From CBDFLT01 sp965249225 (lineage in GTDB: Bacteria > Chloroflexota > Dehalococcoidia > Lucifugimonadales > G963668185): a stretch of DNA of 64,000 nt. This document shows, piece by piece, positions 23,964-33,150 of the stretch (position 1 is the first letter of the stretch; each line of letters starts with the position of its first letter). The stretch lies in NCBI GenBank assembly GCA_965249225.1, contig CBDFLT010000008.1, positions 62,001-126,000 of the forward strand, given 5' to 3'. The notes under the pieces are model-generated. The model did not search any database. It was not told the DNA's origin and saw only the letters and a list, made by a program, of their open reading frames with translations. Position numbers and translations under genes: made by a program.

Positions 23964-25520
23964 CTAGGGCGCCACCTTCTGCAGGTCCTTGAGGATGGCG
24001 TGCGCCGCGTTGTGCCCTGGCGCGCCGGTCACCTCGCCCATGGGATGAGTGCCCGCACCGCACATGTAGAAGCTCTTTATGTGCGTGCGATAGGGCTGGC
24101 GCTGTGTAAGCAGCTGGCTGGGCATCGTGTCCAGATGGCCTATGTTGCCGTCGGTCATGCCGACCCTCGTCTCGATGTCTACCGGCGTCTGGACTGTGTA
24201 GTCGATTAGGCTGTCGCGGAAGTTGGGTGCGTACTGGGTAATCACGTCGATGATCTGCTCTCCAACCTCATCTCTGATATCGTCCCAGGTACCGTCCTTC
24301 AGGTCTGGGGCCTCGTACAAAACCCAGTTGGACATGACGTGCCCGCCTTTCGGCACAAGGCTGGGCTCCGCTGTTGAGGTCAGTTGAATGTCCATGATGG
24401 GACAGGTGGTCGGTTTGCCGCTTTCGGCATCGACCCAACTCTGCTGAAAGTACTCCACCGACGGTACGATCTTGATGTTCAGTATGGCGCCTCGGTCATA
24501 GTTTGGCCCTAGATAACGAGAGAGATCCGGGAGTTCCTTGATAGCGGCCAGAAACTTGACACAGCCTGACTTCGTTTTCATCCGCTTTACCCGCCTGATG
24601 GTATCTTCTCCTATGTCCTCCGAATGAAATAGCGTGGTGAAGGTGCGTTTAGGGTCCGCGTTGGACGCTACGATCGAGCTCCTGATCTCCTGTCCGCTTG
24701 CGAGGCGCACGCCCTTTGCCTCGCCGTCTTCCACGATCACATCTTTTACCGGTGCGAGGGTTCTGATTTCGGCCCCAAAGCTCCTGGCTGCCTCCGCCAT
24801 TGACTGTGTAATGGTGCCCATGCTCATCTTGGGAATGCCACGGTCCTGGTCCCGGCTGAACTGGTCACATCGGAGCATGGCGTAGCCCAGGATGCTTCCG
24901 GCGGAGCCGGGATTCATCTCCGTGATGTCCAGGAAGTGGGTCTGGACATGTTCGTCCTCGAAGTGGTCCTCGATCAGGTCGATGTAGCTCCAGGTGAGCA
25001 TCTTCTCGAGAACCTCCTCCCGCCGGGTGCCCCGGACGCTGTCCACCAGTTCAGCTAAGGTGGGAGGCTCGGTCAAAAAGTAGGGGTACAAAATACCTGA
25101 GGCCTCCTCCCAAAACCTGACCCAGTCGAAATACCTCCCGGAGTCGTGCTCTGAGAACTCGCGGATCTGGTTGGCCGTGTCGAAATGATCGTTTATCCCT
25201 GGGCCTCCCAGAAATCTCCCGTCCGGGAATGGGTGGATGCTCCGCGAGGTATCACTCTCCGCGCCCACTTTGATCACCTCAAAGCCGTGTTCTCTCAGGT
25301 GCAGGTCATCTATGACCTTGCCCTGCAGCAGGTGGCAGATGTAGGAGCACATGGGACCGCTGAATCCCGGCGAGAACTCGTCGGTAGTGGCGGCACCACC
25401 TATCTTGTCTAGACGCTCCAGGACTAAGACGGAGAGCCCGTCTTTGGCCAGGTAGCCCGCGGTCACGAGGCCGTTGTGGCCGGCACCAATGATGATGGCG
25501 TCGTACTCGTTATCGATCAT
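23964..25520 (-). CDS. PYROXD2/phytoene desaturase-like FAD oxidoreductase, paralogue 1
   Basis: A 518-residue protein with an N-terminal Rossmann FAD site (DAIIIGAGHNGLVTAGYLA, then LVLERLDKIGGAATTDE) and a C-terminal FAD motif region (YMCGAGTHPMGEVTGAPGHN). The family comprises flavin oxidoreductases related to carotenoid desaturases and amine oxidases; substrate unknown. It is the most diverged of three tandem minus-strand copies (23964, 25692, 27434), with gaps of 171 and 179 bp, so each may have its own transcript. A fourth copy is at 54119. The ATG follows AAGGAA. Each 3' end carries the same GCACGCCATCCTCAAGGACC-type coding sequence. Confidence 0.88.
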   Translation of the reverse strand: MIDNEYDAIIIGAGHNGLVTAGYLAKDGLSVLVLERLDKIGGAATTDEFSPGFSGPMCSYICHLLQGKVIDDLHLREHGFEVIKVGAESDTSRSIHPFPDGRFLGGPGINDHFDTANQIREFSEHDSGRYFDWVRFWEEASGILYPYFLTEPPTLAELVDSVRGTRREEVLEKMLTWSYIDLIEDHFEDEHVQTHFLDITEMNPGSAGSILGYAMLRCDQFSRDQDRGIPKMSMGTITQSMAEAARSFGAEIRTLAPVKDVIVEDGEAKGVRLASGQEIRSSIVASNADPKRTFTTLFHSEDIGEDTIRRVKRMKTKSGCVKFLAAIKELPDLSRYLGPNYDRGAILNIKIVPSVEYFQQSWVDAESGKPTTCPIMDIQLTSTAEPSLVPKGGHVMSNWVLYEAPDLKDGTWDDIRDEVGEQIIDVITQYAPNFRDSLIDYTVQTPVDIETRVGMTDGNIGHLDTMPSQLLTQRQPYRTHIKSFYMCGAGTHPMGEVTGAPGHNAAHAILKDLQKVAP

Positions 25521-25691
25521 GTGTCGAGTTCCTTGCGGGGCCTGAGGGACGGAAGAATCTCACGAGGTGGAGTGTCACTCCCCGCCTCGAAAGAGTTGCT
25601 CGACCCGCCCCGGTCGGTATCAGATAGCACCTCAGCCTCTAGTGTAAAGAGCGGTTGGCTAAAACACTTGTGGCGGGCGTCCCTCGCCGGA

Positions 25692-27254
25692 CTAGGGCGC
25701 CACCTTCTGCAGGTCCTTGAGGATGGCGTGCGCCGCGTTATGCCCAGGCGCGCCGGTCACTTCGCCCATGGGATGGGTGCCCGCGCTGCATAGGTAGAAG
25801 TTTTTGATTGGAGACCGGTAGGACGGTCGCTGGGACAGCATCTGGGTGGGCGCCATGTCCAGATGCCGGATGTTGCCGTCGGTGAAGCCGACCCTCCTCT
25901 CGAAGTCCAGTGGCGTCTGGAGGGTGTAGTCCACCAGGCTTTCTCGGAAATTGGGCGCGTACTCGGTGAGCGTGTCGATGAGCTGCTCCCCGACTTCCTC
26001 TCTGACCTCGTCCCAGGTGCCCTCTCTCAAGTGCGGCGGAGTGTACCTCACGCATGTGGACATCACGTGCCCTCCCTTTGGAATGAGGTTGGGCTCGGCA
26101 ACGGATGTGATGTTGGCGATCATGATCGGGCAGCTCGAGGGCTTCCCACTTTGAGCGTCATCCCAGCTCTGCAGAAAATACTCTACCGATGGCATGATCG
26201 TCACGAACTGGATTGAGTTTCGGTCGTAGCCCTGCCCCAGGTACCGAGAGAAGTCCGGTACCTCCTTCATCGCAGACAGGAGCTTGACTTCGACGGCGGC
26301 CGTTGTCTTCAGCCGTTTGACGCGCCGTACCATGTCCTCGCCGATGTCTTCCGGCTGGACAAGGGTGGTGTACGTACGCTTGGGGTCCGCATTGGACACG
26401 ACCAAGAAGCTTCTGATCTCATCGCCGCCATCCAGGCGAACGCCCTTCGCCTCACCGTCCTCCACGATCACCTCCTTTACGGGCGCACCTGTCCGTATCT
26501 CGGCGCCGAAACTCGTGGCCGCCTTGGCCATCGCATCGGTAATCGTCCCCATGCTCATTCTTGGAGTGCCCTGGTCCTGCTCCCGGTTAAACTGGCCGAT
26601 GTTGACCATGGCGGCGCCCAGCATACTCCCCGGGGACCTGGGGTCCGACTCGATGTCCGGGCTCAGGAAGTACGCCTTGACGTGTTCGTCCTCGAAGTGG
26701 TCCTCTAGCAGGTCCATGTAGCTCCAGGTGAGCATCTTCTCTAGGACCTCCTCCTGCCTGGTCCCGCGGACGCTGGTCACCAACTCGGCGATGGTGGGCG
26801 GCTCGGTGAGGAAGTAGGGGTACAGAATGCCCGATGCCTGCTCCCAGAAGGAGGTCCACTCGAAATAGCTTCGCGCGTCGTGCTCTGAGAACTGGCGAAT
26901 CTGGTTAGCCATGTCGAGGCTGGTTTTGATTCCTGGCCCTCCCATGTACGCCCCATCGGGGAACGGGTGGAGGTAGCCGTCGTTGTCGCCCCCGATCCTA
27001 TGATGGACCAGCTCGAAGCCGTGCTCACGGAGGTTAAGGTCGTCGATGACCTTGCCCTGGAGCAGGTAGCAGATGTCGGCACACATGGGACCATTGAATC
27101 CCGGCGAGAACTCATCGGTAGTGACTGCCCCACCGATCTTCTCCAGGCGCTCCAGCACTAAGACGGAGAGCCCGTCTTTGGCCAGGTAGCCTGCGGTGAC
27201 GAGTCCGTTGTGGCCTGCCCCGATAATGATGGCGTCGTACTGGTTCTGGACCAT
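25692..27254 (-). CDS. PYROXD2/phytoene desaturase-like FAD oxidoreductase, paralogue 2
   Basis: 520 residues with the same FAD-binding N-terminus and the conserved GTHPMGEVTGAPGHN near the C-terminus. The ATG follows GGGAGGATGACAG. It is nearly identical to the gene at 54119, with a central stretch of about 320 residues (and the underlying DNA) unchanged while both ends differ at scattered positions; see the finding on gene conversion. It is clearly more distant from its tandem neighbours, so the 54119 copy arose from this one or the reverse. Confidence 0.88.
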   Translation of the reverse strand: MVQNQYDAIIIGAGHNGLVTAGYLAKDGLSVLVLERLEKIGGAVTTDEFSPGFNGPMCADICYLLQGKVIDDLNLREHGFELVHHRIGGDNDGYLHPFPDGAYMGGPGIKTSLDMANQIRQFSEHDARSYFEWTSFWEQASGILYPYFLTEPPTIAELVTSVRGTRQEEVLEKMLTWSYMDLLEDHFEDEHVKAYFLSPDIESDPRSPGSMLGAAMVNIGQFNREQDQGTPRMSMGTITDAMAKAATSFGAEIRTGAPVKEVIVEDGEAKGVRLDGGDEIRSFLVVSNADPKRTYTTLVQPEDIGEDMVRRVKRLKTTAAVEVKLLSAMKEVPDFSRYLGQGYDRNSIQFVTIMPSVEYFLQSWDDAQSGKPSSCPIMIANITSVAEPNLIPKGGHVMSTCVRYTPPHLREGTWDEVREEVGEQLIDTLTEYAPNFRESLVDYTLQTPLDFERRVGFTDGNIRHLDMAPTQMLSQRPSYRSPIKNFYLCSAGTHPMGEVTGAPGHNAAHAILKDLQKVAP

Positions 27255-27433
27255 CTGTCATCCTCCCTCGGACCTGGAAGTGATTTCAAAAGGCTTGCAG
27301 GATAGCGAGTCATCTCTCCTCACGCCAAGCCATTCACGGTGGGGTCTTCAGGTATGAATGCGAGTAGAGAAGAGGAGTACGACCGCGATTATAGGTGCGG
27401 AGGGGCGTAGGGTCAATGTCCGCGCGCGTCGGG

Positions 27434-28993
27434 CTATGAGGCCTTCCTTTGCAGGTCTTTGAGAATTGCGTGGGCCGCGTTGTGGCCGGGAGCGCCGGTC
27501 ACCTCGCCCATGGGGTGGGTCCCTGAGCCGCACATGTAGAAGTTCTTTATGGGGGTCCGATAAGACTGGCGCTGCGACAGCATCTGGCTGGGAATCATGT
27601 CCAGATGGTGTATCTGGCCGTCAGTCATACCCACTCTGGTCTCGAAGTCCTGAGGCGTCTGGACCGTCCAGTCGATCAGACTTTCCCGGAAGTTGGGGGC
27701 GTACTGAGTGATCGTGTCGATAACGAGCTCACCAACTCCCTCTCTCTCGTCGTCCCAGGTGCCTTCCTTCAGCTCAGGCGGTTCGTACACGATCCAGGCC
27801 GACAGGACGTGACCGCCTTTGGGAACGAGATTGGGCTCGGCCAACGTGGAAAAGATCACGTCCATGACTGGACATGAGGTGGGCTTGCCTCTTTCAGCAT
27901 CGTTCCAGCTCTGCTGGAAGTACTCGACCGACGGCAGGACCGTGAATTCTTGGACGAAGTTCCGGTCGTAGTCCGGTCCCAGGTACCGTGAGAGGTCCGG
28001 GAGTTCCCGCGTCGCGGCAAGTAACTTGGCGGAGCCGGACTTCGTCTTCCAACGCCTGACCCGTCTAAGCGTTTCCTCGCCTACCTGTTCCGGGCGGAAA
28101 AGAGTGGTGAAGGTGCGTTTGGGGTCCGCGTTGGACACCACCAGGAAGCTTCTAACCTCCTCGCCACTGGCGAGGCGCACACCTTTAGCCTCGCCGTTCT
28201 CCACGATTATTTCCTTTACGGGTGCGTTGGTCCTGATCTCGGCCCCGAAGCTCTTGGCCGCCTCGGCCATGGCCTTCGATACCGTGCCCATGCTCATCCT
28301 GGGAGTGCCCCGGTCCCTCTCCCGCGTGAACTGATTGCACAAGACCATGGCGGTGCCCAGCATGCTCCCGGGAGAGCTGGGGTCCGCCTCCATCATCCCG
28401 TCCATGAAGAACGCCTTGACATGCTCGTCCTCAAAGTGGTCGTCGATTAAGTCTATGTAGCTCCACGTGAGCAGCTTCTCCAGGACCGCTTCCTGCCTTG
28501 TTCCGCGAACTGAGTCCACCAGGTCGGCGATGGTAGGCGGCTCGGTCAGGAAGTAGGGATGCAGAATGCCAGAGGCCTGTTCCCAGAAAGAGGTCCACTC
28601 GAAATAGCTTCGCGCGTCGTGTTCTGAGAACTGGCGAATCTGGTTGGCTCTATCCAGGTGGTCTTTGACTTCCGGCCCCCCAAGATACGTCCCGTCGGGA
28701 AAAGGGTGGATACAGTTCAGCTTATCGACAAGGGTACCTGGATGGACGATCTCGAATCCGTGCTCGCGAAGGTTGAGGTCGTCGATAACCTTGCCCTGGA
28801 GCAAGTGGGTGACGTCGGAGCACATGGGGCCGCTGAATCCGGCGGAGAACTCGTCGGTGGTGACCTGGCCGCCGATCTTGTCCAGGCGCTCCAGCACCAG
28901 GACCGACAGTCCATCCTTGGCCAGGTAGGCGGCCGTGACTAGGCCGTTGTGGCCGGCGCCGATGATGACTGCGTCGTAATGGTTCTGGGCCAT
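27434..28993 (-). CDS. PYROXD2/phytoene desaturase-like FAD oxidoreductase, paralogue 3
   Basis: 519 residues with DAVIIGAGHNGLVTAAYLA at the FAD pocket, LDKIGGQVTTDEFSAGF and the C-terminal GSGTHPMGEVTGAPGHN. It is the first gene of the tandem set in transcription order and diverges from sdhA across a 306-bp gap. The ATG follows GAGGGGATC. Family members act on hydrophobic or amine substrates; no specific reaction can be assigned from sequence. Confidence 0.88.
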   Translation of the reverse strand: MAQNHYDAVIIGAGHNGLVTAAYLAKDGLSVLVLERLDKIGGQVTTDEFSAGFSGPMCSDVTHLLQGKVIDDLNLREHGFEIVHPGTLVDKLNCIHPFPDGTYLGGPEVKDHLDRANQIRQFSEHDARSYFEWTSFWEQASGILHPYFLTEPPTIADLVDSVRGTRQEAVLEKLLTWSYIDLIDDHFEDEHVKAFFMDGMMEADPSSPGSMLGTAMVLCNQFTRERDRGTPRMSMGTVSKAMAEAAKSFGAEIRTNAPVKEIIVENGEAKGVRLASGEEVRSFLVVSNADPKRTFTTLFRPEQVGEETLRRVRRWKTKSGSAKLLAATRELPDLSRYLGPDYDRNFVQEFTVLPSVEYFQQSWNDAERGKPTSCPVMDVIFSTLAEPNLVPKGGHVLSAWIVYEPPELKEGTWDDEREGVGELVIDTITQYAPNFRESLIDWTVQTPQDFETRVGMTDGQIHHLDMIPSQMLSQRQSYRTPIKNFYMCGSGTHPMGEVTGAPGHNAAHAILKDLQRKAS

Positions 28994-29236
28994 CCGCTGA
29001 TCCCCTCGCGGGCCTGCGATAATATTTGTGGTTCTATGGAGCCGGGGGCGACGGGATTATAGGTGCGGCGAGCCGGAGGGTCAAGGCTGTGACGCCAGGC
29101 GCAACGGATGATTGTCACTCTGGGGGCCTCGCTTCGCTCAAGGGAAGAGTCTCTCCCCTGGCATTGCATCAGGGCCCTAGAAACCCAATGCACGGCGTTG
29201 GTCCTCTCGGCGTCCTCCCCAAGAGGCCGAGCTTCC

Positions 29237-29265
29237 TTGTACCTCCTCCCGCCATTTGTTATATT
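29237..29265 (+). promoter_or_regulatory. Candidate sdhABE promoter
   Basis: TTGTAC (29237-29242), 17-bp spacer and TATATT (29260-29265), placing the start near 29272, about 28 nt before the GTG of sdhA. The rest of the 306-bp divergent region 28994-29299 shows no gene. Confidence 0.4.
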
Positions 29266-29299
29266 CCAAGGAGCGATCCGGAGCGCAGAGGTAGTCGGC

Positions 29300-30976
29300 G
29301 TGTTCGACCACGACGTTCTCATAATTGGGGCGGGCCTGGCTGGGATGCGGGCGGCCCTGGCTGCCATCAACAATGGGGCCGATGTGGCCGTGGTCAGCAA
29401 GGTGCACCCCGTGCGGAGCCACTCAAACGCGGCCCAGGGTGGGATCAACGCCGCGCTGACCGACCGGGGCGACGACTGGAGAGACCACGCCTACGACACC
29501 ATCAAGGGCAGCGACTACCTGGGCGACCAGGACGCCATCGAGGTCATGTGTCGCGAGGCCGGCGACGAGGTCATCTACATGGAAAACATGGGGGTGATCT
29601 TCAACCGGGATGAGAAGGGCCACCTCGGCACCCGCGCCTTTGGTGGCCAGCGTCAGGCGCGCACCTTCTTCGTGGCCGACTTCACCGGTCAGGCGCTGCT
29701 GCAGGTCCTGTACGAGCAGGTGCTGAAGGCGGACGTCCGAGTGTATGAGGAGTGGTTCGCCCTGTCGCTGATCGTCGAGGGTGGAGAGTGTGCCGGCGCG
29801 GTGCTGATGGAGATGCGCAGTGGGGACATCCACGTGGTTCGTGCCAAGGCGGTGATTATCGCCACTGGGGGTCTTGGGAGAGTCTTCGAGCCCAGCACCA
29901 ACGCCCTCATCTGCACCGGCGACGGCATGGCGCTGGCATGGCGTGCCGGCGTGCCTCTCATGGACATGGAGATGGTCCAGTACCATCCTACGACTCTCAA
30001 GGGCACCGGGGTCCTGGTTAGCGAGGCGGCCCGCGGTGAAGGCGCGTACCTGATCAACTCAGAGGGCGAGCGCTTCATGGAAAGGTACGCTCCCAACATG
30101 ATGGAACTCGCCTCGCGTGACGTGGTCTCCAGGTCCGGGCAGACGGAGATCAACGAGGGTAGGGGAGCGGACGACTGCGTGTTCCTAGACTGCCGCCACC
30201 TCGACGAGAAGACCGTCAAGGAGAAGCTCTCCCAGATATGGCAGCTGGGCCTGGATTTCGCCGGCGTCGACCTCATGACCGACCCCATCCCCATTAGGCC
30301 GGGGATGCACTACCAGATGGGGGGTATCAAGACCGATGTAAACGGCCAGACGCCGCTGCCGGGTATCTACGCCGCTGGAGAGTGCGCCTGCGTGAGCGTT
30401 CACGGAGGCAACCGGCTCGGCGCCAACTCGCTGCTGGATACGCTGGTGTTCGGTCGGCGCTCCGGCGAGCACGCCGCGGAGGCGACTCGAAGCCAGTCCC
30501 ATAAGCCTATCACCGACGCCGCGGCCGATACCGACCGTCGGACGATCCAGGAGCTTCTGGGTCACGATGGGACCGGCGAGATGTTCGGCAAGATACGAGC
30601 GGACCTGGGTGGTGCCATGAACCGGCACCTTGCCGTGTTCCGCGACCAGCAGGGCATGGAAACGGCTCTCCACCAGGTCGCGGAGCTGCGAGACCGTTAC
30701 AGCCGGGTGTCGGTCCCGGACAAGGGGAAGACCTTCAACACCAACCTCATCTTCACGCTGGAGTTGGACTTTATGCTCGACTGCGGCGAGGCCATCGTGG
30801 TCAGCGCGCTGGAGCGAACGGAGAGCCGGGGCGCACATTACAGGACGGACATGACCGAAAGAGTCGATGAGAACTGGCTCAAACACATCCTGGTCAACCG
30901 TGGCCCCGAAGGACCGGACATCGCATACCAACCCGTCGTGATTACCGAGTGGCAGCCCCAGGTCAGGACGTACTGA
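29300..30976 (+). CDS. sdhA: Succinate dehydrogenase/fumarate reductase flavoprotein subunit
   Basis: The GTG at 29300 is chosen because the family begins a few residues before the FAD motif (here DHDVLIIGAGLAGMRAA) and AGAGG lies upstream; the frame is open further 5' without family similarity. The 558-residue protein has GAGLAG at residues 10-15, the covalent-FAD histidine His41 in VRSHSNAAQGG, the capping-domain substrate loop (YHPTTLKGTG, then SEAARGEGAYL) and the late FAD contacts GECACVSVHGGNRLGANS. It oxidises succinate or reduces fumarate. First gene of an sdhA-sdhB-sdhE operon without hydrophobic anchor subunits. Confidence 0.93.
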   Translation: MFDHDVLIIGAGLAGMRAALAAINNGADVAVVSKVHPVRSHSNAAQGGINAALTDRGDDWRDHAYDTIKGSDYLGDQDAIEVMCREAGDEVIYMENMGVIFNRDEKGHLGTRAFGGQRQARTFFVADFTGQALLQVLYEQVLKADVRVYEEWFALSLIVEGGECAGAVLMEMRSGDIHVVRAKAVIIATGGLGRVFEPSTNALICTGDGMALAWRAGVPLMDMEMVQYHPTTLKGTGVLVSEAARGEGAYLINSEGERFMERYAPNMMELASRDVVSRSGQTEINEGRGADDCVFLDCRHLDEKTVKEKLSQIWQLGLDFAGVDLMTDPIPIRPGMHYQMGGIKTDVNGQTPLPGIYAAGECACVSVHGGNRLGANSLLDTLVFGRRSGEHAAEATRSQSHKPITDAAADTDRRTIQELLGHDGTGEMFGKIRADLGGAMNRHLAVFRDQQGMETALHQVAELRDRYSRVSVPDKGKTFNTNLIFTLELDFMLDCGEAIVVSALERTESRGAHYRTDMTERVDENWLKHILVNRGPEGPDIAYQPVVITEWQPQVRTY

Positions 30977-31027
30977 CTTTGTTGTCGGCCCCTCAGCCCG
31001 CGCCTAGTAAGCGAGGAAATACAGTCT

Positions 31028-31984
31028 ATGGACGTGACTTTCAGCGTAAGACGGTTTAACCCCGACAGTACGCAGCAGACCTCCCACATTCAGGAGTATC
31101 GCCTGGAGCTCCAGGAGACCAACACGGTACTGGACGGGCTTATCAAGATCCGCGAGGAGATCGACGGGACTCTCGCCTTGCGCTGCTCGTGCCGGAGTGC
31201 CATCTGCGGGTCGTGCACCATGCGCATCAACGGTCAGGCGGGCCTGGCCTGCAACACTAATGTCGTAGACGCGCTTCGTGGCCGAGACCGGCCCATTCTG
31301 GTGGAGCCGGCGGGCAACATGCCGGTGATCAAGGACCTGGTCGTCGACTTTGAGCCCTTCTGGGACAAGGTCAGAGGTGTCGATCCCTGGCTTCAGCCTG
31401 GGGGAGAGTCTCCCGAAAGGGAGTACGTAGTCTCCAACGATGCCATGCTTCACCTGGCCGGCGTCATGGACTGCATCATGTGCGGTGCGTGTGTGTCAGA
31501 CTGCACCGTGCTGGAGGTGGACTCCAACTTCCTCGGCCCGGCCGCACTGGCTAAGGCGTACCGCTTCGTGGCGGACCCACGGGACGACGCCGACGCTTCG
31601 AGGCTAGAGAAGCTGAACGAGTACGGCGGCGTCTGGGACTGCACCCGCTGTATGCAGTGCGTGGAAGTCTGTCCCAAGGACGTGGACCCCATGGGCCGTA
31701 TCATGGCGCTCCGAGACGACGCCATGGAGTCGGGCCTGACCAGCACTTACGGGGCCCGCCATGCCATGGCGTTTTCCGATTCGGTTGAGCATAGCGGCTG
31801 GCTGGACGAGCTGTGGCTTCCCATAAAGACGTTCGGGCTCTTCAATATAAAGGAGATGCTTAAGCTGCTCCCCGTAGGGATTCGTGCCCAGCTCAGGGGG
31901 AAAATGCCTCCTGTGTTTCACAAGAGCATTCCGGGCGCCAAGAACGTCCGTCGGATATTTGAGAAAGTAGAGGGCAGACGATGA
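31028..31984 (+). CDS. sdhB: Succinate dehydrogenase iron-sulfur subunit
   Basis: 318 residues. The N-terminal ferredoxin domain ligates 2Fe-2S through Cys55, 60, 63 and 75 (CSCRSAICGSC and later LACN). The second domain has CIMCGACVSDC (Cys149, 152, 155, 159) and CTRCMQCVEVCP (Cys205, 208, 211, 215), the 4Fe-4S and 3Fe-4S region, here with a full set of Cys. About 80 extra residues at the C-terminus (after DDAMESG) exceed classical SdhB and end in a basic tail; they may help docking to the third subunit or the membrane. The stop overlaps the sdhE start by 4 bp. Confidence 0.92.
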   Translation: MDVTFSVRRFNPDSTQQTSHIQEYRLELQETNTVLDGLIKIREEIDGTLALRCSCRSAICGSCTMRINGQAGLACNTNVVDALRGRDRPILVEPAGNMPVIKDLVVDFEPFWDKVRGVDPWLQPGGESPEREYVVSNDAMLHLAGVMDCIMCGACVSDCTVLEVDSNFLGPAALAKAYRFVADPRDDADASRLEKLNEYGGVWDCTRCMQCVEVCPKDVDPMGRIMALRDDAMESGLTSTYGARHAMAFSDSVEHSGWLDELWLPIKTFGLFNIKEMLKLLPVGIRAQLRGKMPPVFHKSIPGAKNVRRIFEKVEGRR

Positions 31985-32871
31985 AATACGCTTTCTACCC
32001 CGGATGCGTGTCCCGTGGGGCGTGTCCCGAGCTGTACTCGGCCACTCTGGAGGTGTGCGAGAGGCTGGGGATCGAGCTTGAGATCGAGGCCATGCGGGGC
32101 GCGTCGTGCACTGGTGCCGGGGTGCTCCAGGAGAAAAATGAGCGTCTGGCCGACACCCTGAACGCCCGGACCTTCGCCATGGCGGAGCGTACCGGACTGC
32201 CCCTCCTGACCATATGCAGCACCTGCCAGGGCGTGATGTCGCAGGCCAACAAACGCCTGACGGAGAATGACGAGTATCTGGCGGAGGTGAACGCCGATCT
32301 GGCCGAGGAGGGGTTGGAGTACAAGGGCACCGCCGATCCTAGGCACCTGCTCTGGGTACTGATCGAAGACGTCGGGCTGGACGCGTTGAAGGCCAAGGTC
32401 GTCCGTCCCCTGACTGGATTCAAGGCGGCTCCATTCTACGGTTGCTACATAGTGCGCCCCACATCGGCCCTGGGGTTTGATGACCATCCTGAGCGGGAGG
32501 ACTCCCTCGAGCGGGTTATCGAGGCGGTGGGCGCTGAGGTAGTGGACTTTCCGGGCAAAACCCTGTGCTGCGGCTTTCCCATACTGACCATCAACGAGAC
32601 CGCCTCACTGAGCATGGTGGCCAACCACACCATCGACGCCAAAGACCGAGGTGCCACCGCTATGGTAACCCCGTGCCCGTTGTGCCACCTGAACCTGGAC
32701 GGGTATCAGCCCAAGGCGTCCGCCATGCGACGCACCTCCATCGACCTCCCTATAATCCACCTTCCCCAGATGATCGGCCTCGCGCTGGGTATCGACCCCA
32801 AGGCCATGCGCCTCAACCGGCACATCATCTCGACCCGGAAGGTACTGTCTGAGCTCGCCGTTGCCCCTTGA
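31981..32871 (+). CDS. sdhE: CCG-domain third subunit of succinate dehydrogenase (SdhE/HdrB-like)
   Basis: A 296-residue protein with two cysteine-rich CCG domains as in heterodisulfide reductase subunit B and the SdhE subunit of non-classical succinate:quinone reductases. The first is YPGCVSRGACPE, then ASCTGAG (one Cys of the usual CC pair is Thr) and CSTCQG. The second is complete: FYGCYI, TLCCGFPI and TPCPLCHLNLDGYQ. It overlaps sdhB by 4 bp (ATGA). In such complexes this subunit replaces the haem-binding membrane anchors and passes electrons to or from quinone, binding the membrane face. Confidence 0.88.
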   Translation: MKYAFYPGCVSRGACPELYSATLEVCERLGIELEIEAMRGASCTGAGVLQEKNERLADTLNARTFAMAERTGLPLLTICSTCQGVMSQANKRLTENDEYLAEVNADLAEEGLEYKGTADPRHLLWVLIEDVGLDALKAKVVRPLTGFKAAPFYGCYIVRPTSALGFDDHPEREDSLERVIEAVGAEVVDFPGKTLCCGFPILTINETASLSMVANHTIDAKDRGATAMVTPCPLCHLNLDGYQPKASAMRRTSIDLPIIHLPQMIGLALGIDPKAMRLNRHIISTRKVLSELAVAP

Positions 32872-32962
32872 GTTTGCCCTGGCTGGTTTCTCGGGCGTCG
32901 TCCATCCGGCCACGACTGTCCCGCAGGCAATCTCTATCCCCAGGTCAGACTAATGGGGGATA

Positions 32963-33037
32963 GCGCCATCGGTCGGACGGCCCATGGCTCTATAGGCCCT
33001 ATGTCTGGGTCGGTTTCGATAGTCCGACCGATGGCGC
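32963..33037. repeat. Perfect 15-bp inverted repeat around a 45-nt spacer
   Basis: GCGCCATCGGTCGGA at 32963-32977 and its exact complement at 33023-33037 enclose 45 nt. It lies between sdhE and the MMPL gene. There is no T-tract. It could be a structured RNA, an operator pair or a small palindromic mobile element. Nothing else is recognised in 32872-33150. Confidence 0.6.
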
Positions 33038-33150
33038 GTGGCCGCCCCAGGAGCAAAATGGCACACATGGTGTCGTCCAGCAGCGTACGAGCTAAGTGCG
33101 ATCGCCCTTTGAATTATCGAGTCCCATTGCAAGCATAAAGGACGTGGATC

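Noticed and set aside
29108..29299. 64-codon N-terminal extension of sdhA
   Set aside because: The sequence does not resemble the family and includes the promoter region; the GTG at 29300 fits the usual start just before the FAD motif.
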